Positions 33,682 to 42,969 of a DNA stretch of 64,000 nucleotides are shown one piece after another. Positions within the stretch are counted from its first letter, which is position 1. The number at the start of each line of letters is the position of its first letter. A program made the position numbers and the translations under genes. The notes beneath the pieces were generated by a model, which ran no database searches, was not told the origin of the DNA, and worked only from the letters and a program-made list of their open reading frames with translations. The DNA comes from Coptis chinensis (taxonomy: Eukaryota; Streptophyta; Magnoliopsida; Ranunculales; Ranunculaceae), in assembly GCA_015680905.1 (NCBI GenBank), contig CM027380.1:50256001-50320000 (forward strand), written 5' to 3'.

Positions 33682-34572
33682 ATGGATGGAGAGGTTAGCA
33701 TGATCGAGAGCTTTGCTCGAGATTATTTCAACAACACGTTCCCTGATAATCATATGCCCAAATTTCTTTCCTTTGGAAGTTCAGACTCCAACATTTTCAT
33801 CCCTACACTAGTCGATACACATATTACGGATGAGGATGAGATAGATGACTTTCTCAAAGATGTAGAGGACTATCATAGTAACGTGGATATGACCAATCTA
33901 GATGAGGAATTCGATGAGTTTCTTAGAGGAGGTGATGATTCACCCTATCAAGAACTACTTTGCACAACATCCACCTCGACTCCCCTCCTTCCACCCTTTC
34001 AAAGGAATCTCGAGTTTGCACTCGGTCCTTTTGTTTCTTCTGTGCTTCATAATTTTTTAAATCCACCTAGTAAACAAATACTTCAGAAAAACAAACCATT
34101 TGACACCTACATTTTCAAACTTAAGACAGTCCCTACCTACACTATGAATGAGTTTTGTGCTAAACCCACATCCTCATTTTTTCCATTCTTTCCTTCTACA
34201 ACTTATCCATATCCACCATATTCTCCACAACCATTCACCTTCCCACACTTATTTACTAGAACACCCTCTCATTCAAAAATGAAAAAGAAGGTGCATGCTA
34301 GGTTACGTAATAGGGTTATTCGACTTCGCTTTCATTTCACTAGGTTGCGTCATAGGAAATCTTGGTGCTTGATTGTGTTTGGATATGTTTTCTGTGATAT
34401 TTATTTATGGAATGATCCACAACTATTTCGGTTGTTGATATATGATAAACCTGCATGTTCATACATATGTTTAGATAAAGTCTCGAAAGTATCGACTATA
34501 AATCCACTCAACTTTTGTGTTTGGTACATTTCCTTTCATTTTCATATATTGGTGAGTGCACCATTAAGGTAA
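33682..34572 (+). CDS. Element E open frame fused behind protease; pol replaced by a novel domain
   Basis: A 296-codon open frame. Residues 1-35 (MDGEVSMIESFARDYFNNTF) match the protease-RT linker in H. After that, where H has RT, this frame is unlike any other sequence in the window. It has an acidic segment (residues about 50-95, with DEDEIDDFLKD), a P/F/S/T-rich middle, an Arg/Lys-rich stretch (residues about 205-230, KMKKKVHARLRNR) and a hydrophobic stretch (CLIVFGYVFCDIYLW). It then rejoins the post-pol spacer at about 34540. It is the longest open frame in E. I do not recognise the domain. It could be captured DNA or a recombined element part, and it may be coding only by chance over part of its length. 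Confidence 0.55.
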   Translation: MDGEVSMIESFARDYFNNTFPDNHMPKFLSFGSSDSNIFIPTLVDTHITDEDEIDDFLKDVEDYHSNVDMTNLDEEFDEFLRGGDDSPYQELLCTTSTSTPLLPPFQRNLEFALGPFVSSVLHNFLNPPSKQILQKNKPFDTYIFKLKTVPTYTMNEFCAKPTSSFFPFFPSTTYPYPPYSPQPFTFPHLFTRTPSHSKMKKKVHARLRNRVIRLRFHFTRLRHRKSWCLIVFGYVFCDIYLWNDPQLFRLLIYDKPACSYICLDKVSKVSTINPLNFCVWYISFHFHILVSAPLR

Positions 34573-34734
34573 CTGGTCCCTCCCTACGAAGTGTGTGGCT
34601 GTAAGTACCGGATCCTAAGTCCACGTTTAACATAATTCACGTTTTCCACTCTTGCATGTTTTCTCAGATTTTTGAGTCATGTTTCTCTATGGGGTGAATT
34701 ATGCCTTTCTTGTTATTGTTTTTCTTTTCAAAAA

Positions 34735-34785
<51 letters not shown>

Positions 34786-35535
34786 GAATAAACATAGTAA
34801 TCTAGGAAGTCTCGGGAATCTGACTTTAAAAGACCCACTGCTAAAAAACAAATTTTCTAAGCTTCGTTGTAAAAAAAATTTTGTTTGGGGGTGGGGTGTT
34901 TGTGTTTCCGACCTAGAATGTTTTATGTCCCATTAGAATTGCTTAGGCCGTTGAATTGTATTACGATTCGGGTTGACATAATCCATGAATTTAGAGTTCA
35001 GTCGTTCGTATAACGTACGTCATGCACGCACTTCGAGACGTTTTCCACTATCTTATATGTCATCCACGGTAGGAATAGAGTGTTTTATGGATCATTAGAT
35101 TGGAAATTCTCTCCTGATCATTTCCATATCTCATTCACAAAAATCGGACCGGTAACGAAGCGACAATTTTGATTTGAAGTTTCGCGAAAAATCGAAAAAT
35201 TCAAAAATTTCGAATTGGGCTTGGGCCCAACCCGCGTCCTTACCTCTGCCCCAACAGTCGCGTCCATCTTCTCAAACCGCCATTATCAAACAAAACCAAA
35301 ACTTAAAAACCTAAATCCAAAAATTAAACAAGAAACCAAATTAACCCACGCCAACCATCAAAAATCCAATTCAAATCTCCTTTAAAACCAAACCACCACC
35401 AAAAAAACCCACGAAAATTAAAAAAAAAAAAAAAAATTTAAGCTGCCGCGCCACCACCACTGTTTGGTTCAGTCGGTCGACTCAAATTCCAACACCACAT
35501 CCCTTTTAAACCCCCACTACATTCCAAACTCTAAA
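34573..35535 (+). other. Element E post-pol spacer and env leader
   Basis: Non-coding. Has AAGGTAACTGG (34567) and GTGTGTGGCTGTAAGTACC (GT at 34601), a (TA)27 microsatellite at 34736-34789, the hairpin arms AACAAATTTT and AAAATTTTGTT (34847-34885) followed by TTGGGGGTGGGG, then GGGCTTGGGCCC (35216) and a CCA-rich leader. Same order as in D and H. Confidence 0.65.
34736..34789. repeat. (TA)27 microsatellite
   Basis: 54 bases of pure TA repeat in the E post-pol spacer. Absent from the equivalent places in D and H. Confidence 0.95.
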
Positions 35536-35635
35536 ATGGCTCAACAACGTCGAATCTTGCGAGAGCAAGCATTTCTCGGCGACCACTTCATGGCCGCTTT
35601 TATGGTGTGAAATGATCGATTAGAGACTTACGAAG
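35536..35635 (+). pseudogene. Element E env-like ORF, first ~30 codons only
   Basis: ATG 35536 begins MAQQRRILREQAFLGDHF, matching the start of the env-like ORF in H and D. At about 35634 it is joined to the middle of ORF2 through a short shared GTTTTTGCATGAG-like sequence, so the rest of env, the spacer and the first half of ORF2 are deleted. Confidence 0.7.
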
Positions 35636-36215
35636 TTTTTGCATGAGTCGTATGGCGGGCATTTTCCGTATCGAGGACCAAGGGAATATAACGTCGCCTT
35701 TGGTAGCCTGTCCATGAACATAGGAACAGTTATGTTTTGGATCATGCTAAACATTTTAGGGAATGGCGTTTTTCTTACGTGAATGATGCCACTTGCGCCG
35801 TCTTCCTTGCTTTAGCCACGGGGGCGATATGTGTCATGACCTTCCCGAACCTTGTTGTCTAGTTTAGCTCGATCCCATAGCATGAGGCATAAGTACCTTC
35901 TTATGCCTGTTCTAATTTCCCGTATTATACTATGTTTCTTTCCTGTTTTTTGTACACGTTTTCACGGATTGGATTACGGCGACCTTTGGACCCACCAATA
36001 GTATTATTCGATCTTTCCGCGTAATGATTTGGCAAGGGGTGGAGGATACAACCTCATCAGGTTGCACCCTACACCCGGCAGACCAAGTGGCTCTTAATAG
36101 GTTAGCAATAATAGATGATAAATGGCGGGAAGCCTGGCAAATTATCATGGCATGGCAGGACGCGAAGGAACCTCACTTCTTTATAGAAGAAGAGAATAAG
36201 GAAGATGATGAGTAA
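35636..36215 (+). pseudogene. Element E ORF2, downstream copy (5' half deleted)
   Basis: Nearly identical to 26640-27218 but with extra frameshifts. It includes the DQVALNRLAIIDDKW segment and an acidic end, stop TAA 36213-36215. It lacks the start because of the env-ORF2 deletion. Confidence 0.7.
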
Positions 36216-38054
36216 AAGCGGGAGATAAAAGGTAAGTTTTAATTCTAGTTAGTGTCGCTTATGTCCCAAGTAATTTCATTCTTGTTAACCCCATAATGGG
36301 TAGAACTTCATATAGAGTTGAGTCAGTTTTTATTTCCTATATTAGTATGCGTTCTAACCTTGTTTTGATGTTCCTAAATTTCACGCGATTCAATGGTATT
36401 TTTCCTACCCTCTTTATTTAAAATGCTTTGAGGACAAAGCATGTTTCTTTGTTTTTGGGCATAGAAACACGTGTAATTAAGGCATCCTGTTAGGATATAG
36501 ATAGAGATAATATGCATTTGTTTTCTAGTTAAAATTTGAAAAATTCAAAAATATAAATAAATAAGTTCATGCTATACACTTAGGAATATTGGTATTGTTT
36601 TCCTTCTCTATGCTCTTAATAATCTAGAAGTCTCACGTAGATTTTGCATTAGAATAATTTTTAGAAACTTAGGTTAATATATAGGTAATAATCTTTGCAT
36701 CTATCTATAAATATATTACATAAGTATCGATGATTGTTAGCAAGATAAGTTTATGAAATCTAGGCTAGAGTACTTATTCTACAAATCTGTGAGAATATAG
36801 CCTAAAAGCCTTATATGAGCCGAAACATTTGAGAAATGACACAAGGGAGAAGTAAAATCCGGATAGAGAAATCACACGCGTCCACTTGCTTGATCACTAT
36901 GCCATATCCTAAGCGAGAATTTAGGCCCTCTTTTTGGTCGATATAGCGAAGCTAGAAATTCAAACCTATGAATTATTTTCTCGCTAGTTAAGCCTCCTCG
37001 AGCCTTTCTTTAGCCTTTCATAAACCACAAATCCTTTACCCCTGTTACAAAACAAAACAAAATAAAAATTCAACCTACCCAATTTAGATAAGTCTGAAAA
37101 TAGAATGAGGAAGAAAGAAGAAGAGAAAAACTTGTGTAAACAAAAGTTAGTTAATTGCTTCAGAAAATAAAGAAAAGAAGTTTCCATCCAAAGAAAAGAA
37201 AAATAAAAATAGAAATAAAATAAAAACTCCAAAAATAGAATAAAAGGGAGTCAAAAGCCAAAGAAAAGAAAGAGAAAAAAAATATGGCTAAGGATGGAAA
37301 CAAAGTATAGAAGAAAAAGAAAATAACAAGGTTTTCTCTAAGTTACATAATATGAAGAGTCTATTATCTCAGACTTGTCCTTTTTGAATATCCATTTGTT
37401 TCCTTCTTAAACCATCTCCTAATCCCCGCAACACCTAATAAAGACCTCTAGCTCAATTAGGAATAAGTTAGTGTGATAGTAAGTGGCAGGATGTGTTTGA
37501 TTGACTCCTACCGCCTTGTTGTCATTGAGATTGTAAGGTAAAGTGTGCCCACTTGCATGCTTTGGAGTAGAGAACTTGAGTGGAAAAATTAGAGTGTTGT
37601 ATCTTGACTATTATTGTGAGAACCTACTTAAGGACGCTATCCCGAGTTTCAGAAACGAACCTGCTAGGCATTTCATAGTATTACTCATAGTATTTATATT
37701 TGTATCATAGATGATTGATTATTATGCTTATATTAGCTTAGGTTTTTGACTTGGTTATTCTTATTCATTTGCTAGTGAGATGTATAGGTAGTTGATTTAG
37801 AGCATAAATAAGGAAACAATAGTTTTATTTCTTAGTCGTTGTAGTATAGATGAAGTTTGTGACTACCTTCACTGGAAAACTCTCACGAGGCTAAAACTCG
37901 TCCACTAGGGAATTCCTAGTGGTTTAAGGCCTTGTTGCATATGGTCAATGCAATCGCGACTCAAATAAAACGAGTAGTTAGAACTCTATTTTTGGTCACT
38001 TATTCTAATTTCTCATCTTTGCTTGAGGACAAGCAAAATACTGTTTGGGGGGTT
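36216..38054 (+). other. 3' non-coding region of the downstream E copy
   Basis: No gene. Contains the ORF2-end hairpin ATGCTTTG / CAAAGCAT with loop AGGA (36423-36442), here with only a short G tract. Also present are the hairpin block at 37880-37957, the terminal hairpin at 38018-38037 and a 6-G polypurine tract (38047-38052) before LTR2. Confidence 0.72.
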
Positions 38055-39669
38055 TGATACGAGCCCAAAACTGTAGTTTTAACCCCAATAGCCATATCTA
38101 TTAGACCAATTATGTGAGTAATAATTAAGAGTTAACACTGATTACGTGTTTTTATGCATTTCAGGCTTCAAAGTCCATTATGTGCAGAAATGTACCACTT
38201 TAGCGAGATAAAGGAGAAATGGTCGGTTACTAAGGAGTTCCGTGATTAAAGGCCAAGATTCAAGAAGATAAAGCCTTTCTAAAGCCCGGTCAAAAGCTGA
38301 AAGGTCGACGCGGTCAGAAACAGCACACAAGTCAGCAGAACTTCTGAATGCCGTGTCTTTGGACTCAGACCTCGGAATAAGGCCTACCTTATGTCAAAAC
38401 GACCGGCTCGGAAAGAGCTATCCAATGGTATAAGCCTTGATCCAATCAGAGGAGCAGAAGTGGACAAAAATTCTATTGAAGCCAACTGCAGCTGAAGAGG
38501 CCTTTTTGGGCTGAAAGAATTGGGTTTTGGGCCTGATTCTCTGGCCCAAAATATGGCTCCAAGCCCATGCACGATTTTTGGATCTGAAAGTATAAAAACT
38601 AAAGCTTAACTCTTTGTTAATGGTAGCTAGTTAGACCTAAAACTATAGATAATTATAGATATAGTTTTCATGTAATAAAATTAAGTTTAGTTTAAATTCA
38701 ATTCTTATTTTAGATTAAACTCTTAGAATCATTATTCTTAATTAGTTTGATTAATAAAATAGCTAGTTTGTCAATTTCGATTCTTGTCATTTACAATTGT
38801 GTAGATATAAATTCCCTTATTACGTAGATAGCTAGACTTAGATTAGTTAGATTATTAATTTAGTAGTTGAATCATTGTTTTATTATTCATTAGATTAATA
38901 AAATAGTGTTCTCCATAAGTTAGTTTTATTTCCATTAATTGTTTAGTTTCAATTCGTAGATTCAATTAATTGCCATTATTAGTTTAATTCAATTATTGCA
39001 TTAGTAGTTTTGAATTGGGTTTAAACAAGCAAAGTTTCAATCTTTATACCATGTCTTGTTTGAATTCCATTGGGAATGATAAGCGATGATTCTCGGCTAA
39101 ACCTCCATTGAGGGGTTGAGAAGCCTTGATGAAAGCTTGATTCGATTATCGTAGAAGTCGTCAGAATTTCCTTTCCACTCTAGGAACGCGATTAGTTCAC
39201 CATGAGAATGGGTTTAATCGCTCACATACTAGTTATAAATTGGTAGAAATGCCATGTATAATTAGGGATTAGGAGTAACCATATTGTTACGCAGCCAGTT
39301 CAATTCGCATTAAGATGATTAAATCGTTAGTAGGATTAAGTCGAAGTTAAGGTGGAATCAATCCCCTCTAACTCCTTATCATTGAATCAACGTAGCATTC
39401 CCATAGTTGTTCTAATAGCCGACTAGTTGCATCTTGTGGGTAGTTGCATCGTAGTCTAGTTGCCACTTCGTAAATCTCTCATTAGATTTTAAGAAGAGTA
39501 TTTATACGTAGAAAACACAGCATGCGGAAGGACTAGGAGTGGAACGAATCACTCTACTCCACTATATCTCATAGGATTGAGAGTAGAAAACTTTGATAAA
39601 TATAGGCTGCATAAGAAAGTTTTAGTTTACTTACGTTTTGAGTTTTATCGTTCATTTCGTAGGTAAACT
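38055..39669 (+). repeat. Element E LTR2, truncated at its 3' end
   Basis: Starts TGATACGAGCCC and follows LTR1 to GTAGGTAAACT, where it stops 30 bases before the expected TTATCA end and runs into D's primer site. It retains the segment missing from LTR1 (about 39294-39525). It faces D's LTR head to head. Confidence 0.85.
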
Positions 39670-39687
39670 TCCCCGGCAGCGGCGCCA
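39670..39687 (-). other. Primer-binding site of element D
   Basis: On the minus strand TGGCGCCGCTGCCGGGGA. The plus strand reads TCCCCGGCAGCGGCGCCA, matching the 18-base 3' end of plant tRNA-Asp with one difference. This is the longest primer match in the window. Confidence 0.88.
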
Positions 39688-39689
39688 TT

Positions 39690-41162
39690 TGATAATTATA
39701 AAAATTGAATAGTTTACCTACGAAATGAACGATGAAACTCAAAACGTAAGTAAACTAAAACTTTTCTTACGTGTCTACATTTATCAAAGTTTCTACTCTC
39801 AATTCTATCGAAATAGAGTGGAGTAACAAATTCGTTCCACTCCTAGTTCTCTAGCATGGAATGTTTTCTAATCTAATTAATCGGTCTTAAGTCTAATGAG
39901 AGCTTTACGAAGGGTGTTATACTATGATACAATATGAAATTGATTATGTTGAATTTAACTACGAATGCTATGGAAATATGATTGTTTTTGAATCTAGATA
40001 AATGATAAGAGGGGACTTGAATCCACCTCGAATCCAACTTAATATCCTAGCATAGATTCTTGTATCTCGATTCTTACGTTCTTACGGCAAGAAATTCGAG
40101 TTCTAATCCCTAGTGTTCTTGGCATTTCTACCAAATACTAACTAGCATGTGAGGTCGTCCACCCATTCTCATGGCGAATCACGACCTTCTAGAGTGGAAT
40201 AGATTCTACAATGCTTCTACACTATACCACTAAGTTTTTATCAAAGCTTCATCAACCCCTCTAATAGAGGTTTTAGCCTTGAGTCATCAAACCATCATTT
40301 CCCATTGAATTATAATTACACATCATATTAAAATTCTAACTTAACTAAATTAACTAACAATGTTTCAATCTACTTAAACTACGAAATGATAATCGACAAG
40401 AATTAAAACTAGGTCAATAAATCGAAATAACAAAATTCAAAATTGACAAAATAACTATTTTATTTATCTAATCAATCAAGAACAATGATTCAAAGACTTA
40501 ATCTAAAACAAGAATTGAAAATGGAACTTAAACTTAATTACTCTACTGAAAACTAGATCTAGAATTCTATATAGTTTTAGGTCTAACTAGCTACCATTAA
40601 CAAAGAGTTAAGCTTTGGTTTTTATACTTTCAGATCAAAAAATCGTGCATGGGCTTGGAGCCATGTTTTGGGCCAGAGAATCAGGCCTAAAACCCAATTC
40701 TTTCAGTCCAAAAAGGCCTCTTCAGCTGCAGTTGGCTTCAACAGACTTTTCATCCACTTTTGCTCCTCTGATTGGATCAATTCTTAGACCATTAAAAAGC
40801 TCTTTCCGAGCCGGTCGTTTTGACATAAGGTAGACCCCATTCTGAGGTCTGAGTCCAAAGATACGGCCTTAGGAAGTTCTCACGACTTGTGTCTTTGTTT
40901 ACGCACGTTGACTTTTCAGCTTTTGACCGGGCTTTAGAAAGGCTTTGTCTTCTTGAATCTTGGCCTTTAATCACGGAACTCCTTAGTAACCGACCTTTGC
41001 TCCTTTATCTCGCTAAAATGGCACATTTCTGCACATAATGGACTTTGAAACCTGAAATGCATAAAAACACGTAATTAGTGTTAACTCTTAATTATTACTC
41101 ACATGATTGGTCTAAAAGTATGACTGTTACAGGGTTAAAACTACAGTTTTGGACTCTTATCA
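39690..41162 (-). repeat. Element D 5' LTR
   Basis: 1,473 bp, the partner of 16301-17773 at about 97% by eye. A TATA box (TATAAAAA on the minus strand) lies at 40619-40626. The LTR ends at 41162 next to the duplicated TCAAT. Confidence 0.93.
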
Positions 41163-41167
41163 TCAAT

Positions 41168-42969
41168 GTTCTAGAATGGAGTCTCTAGAGGCTAAGGTCA
41201 ACCAACTCACCACTGCTTTGTCTGTAAAGACACAAGCCACTCAACCTAGCTTATTAGAACCAATATTGAAGAGTGAAGGTGTATGCCACATTAGGACAAC
41301 TTCTAGTACTGATCAACTCCATGATCATGTCAACTCAGTTACTACTCTCAGATCAGGATTGAAGATAGACAACAAGGTTTACTTACCTTCTCATGATGAC
41401 ATTGCTACAGAGCAATCGGTCAAGATTTCAAATGAAGTTCCAAAGGAAGTAAGGGAAATCCTTTCCACTTCCATTTGTCAAGATGACCAAGACAAGATAT
41501 GCAAGAAGACCAAAGAGAAAGAAGAGCAGACACATGCTGATGTGTTTGTACCAAAGGCACCTTTTCCTATATTTTTTGCTCAAAGCAAAAAGGACAAGCA
41601 ATTTTTAGAGATGAAGGAGGCATTTGAGAAAGATAACATCAATATCCCCTTTCTCAAAGCGATCAAGCAGTTGCCATCATATGCCAAATTCTTGAAGGAT
41701 GCATGCAACATAAAGAGAAGTACTCATGTTCCAAAGCGAAATTTCTAGTCGGACAAACAACATCTATTATCCATCGCCAAGCTCCAAATAAGCTCAAAGA
41801 TCCGTGGAAGTCCTACAATATCATGCAAGATAGGAGAAAAATTCACGGGTAATGCTCTCTTAGACCTTGGTGCTAGTGTTAATCTCTTGCCATATCATGT
41901 GTACCAAGCGTTGGGCCTGGAAAACCTAAAGCTTACACAAGTCAAATTGAAGTTAGCTGACCGCTCTACCAAGATTCCCAAAGGCATAGTTGAGGATGTT
42001 CTTGTTCAAGTAGCTGATTTCTACTATCCAGTGGATTTCATTGTAATAGACACCAAGGAGGCCTTTGATAAAATTCCAATTATTCTAGGTCGACCTTTCC
42101 TCGCTACCGCAAAAGCTTTGATAAATTGTCACAACGGTGAAATGAAGATCAACTTTGGTAAGATGTCCATGGACATAAATATCTTTCACCTGTTACATAA
42201 GGATTGTGATAACACCGAAGGTGGAGAGGTGTACTTCCTTGATAGCATGATACAAGAATCCTTCCCATTCGAAGATACAATTGAGAGTGCTCAATCTACA
42301 GAAAACTGTGATGAACCTGATAACCCCACCACAGAGGCGTTGCTAGCCATGTTCTTAGAATCTATGCAGAAAATTCAGGATTTAAGTGAGCATAATGGAA
42401 AATTGACAGAAAGAGTATCATATCTTGAGAAGATGAACTCTACATTTCAGGATGAACAACAAACTTCGCCTTTAAATCGGTTACTAGAAAATCAGCTTTA
42501 AAGAAGTTTGGAAAACAAATGTAATCTAGAAACTGAAATGAGTCTTCTAAAGCAGAAAGTGAACCATATTGATAAGGAGAATTGCACTGTTGAAGCTTCT
42601 TCTACACCATCATTGTCTGAACAAGAGAAGTATGTGAACCAGTCTACTGCCCACCCTGAGCGTAGTCAGCCAGACATCAATTATCATCACTCTGGTGGTA
42701 AAGGGCACATCAGATACTATTGTCCTGTTAGAAAGAGAGATTTTCGTCAACCTTCTACACAGGGGAACCACAAGGCCTATCACACAATCATCAGACCTGA
42801 AATAGTTCAAGGTAGAGAAACAACTTCACCAACAATCTTTCCAGCATATCAAGGAGTATTTTTGACGACCCACAAGGGATCTGATGTAAAAAGACCTAAA
42901 AATTCGGCATCAATGGTAACATCTTCCCTTTTTCTCATTCATTTCATTTACTTAATTTCTATACATTGA
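41168..42969 (+). pseudogene. Element C: gag end, aspartic protease, coiled coil and second zinc knuckle
   Basis: Continues C's gag in phase after D. The gag-protease linker (IPFLKAIKQLPSYAKFLKD, about 41640-41700) is followed by an in-frame TAG (41746-41748). The protease shows DLGASVNLLP (about 41863) and IILGRPFLATAKALINC (about 42080). Where RT should start there is instead a heptad-rich region (MQKIQDLSEHNGKLTERVSY, about 42365-42430), a TAA at 42499-42501, more coiled coil, and a degenerate zinc knuckle YHHSGGKGHIRYYC (about 42682), whose first Cys is Tyr and second is Ser. The frame ends at 42967-42969. The C-terminal part recalls copia-type zinc-knuckle regions, but that is a guess. 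Confidence 0.78.

Larger units (their letters stand above)
26149..39669 (+). mobile_element. Element E: plus-strand truncated tandem of two pol-less elements inside D
   Basis: Order on the plus strand: end of an upstream copy (leader of ORF2, ORF2, 3' region), LTR1, primer site, leader, gag, protease, novel domain, post-pol spacer, start of env-like ORF, end of ORF2, 3' region, LTR2. The left end lies in the ORF2 leader, joined to D's RT at about 26148. The right end lies 30 bases short of the LTR end, joined to D's primer site at 39670. There is no target duplication and there are no flanking LTR ends. The two 3' regions are nearly identical. Confidence 0.8.
16301..41162 (-). mobile_element. 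Element D: minus-strand Athila-like retrotransposon with an inverted insert
   Basis: LTRs of 1,473 bp each (16301-17773 and 39690-41162) are flanked by TCAAT (16296-16300 and 41163-41167) inside C's gag. On the minus strand its order is 5' LTR, primer site, [plus-strand element E instead of leader, gag, protease and the start of RT], RT, RNase H, integrase, post-pol spacer, env-like ORF, ORF2, 3' region, polypurine tract, 3' LTR. By eye the LTRs differ at about 45 positions plus two 4-bp indels, some 97% identity, so insertion is fairly recent. Confidence 0.9.

Noticed and set aside
38384..38572. ORFs of about 60-85 codons repeated in several LTRs (also 29455-29709, 40615-40833, 52685-52867)
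   Set aside because: They lie in the conserved U3 part of LTRs upstream of the TATA box; similarity follows from LTR homology, with frames broken differently in each copy.
39675..39687. A tRNA gene, because the plus strand reads like a tRNA 3' end
   Set aside because: Only the 3' terminal 18 bases match, and they sit exactly at an LTR edge: it is a primer-binding site read in reverse.
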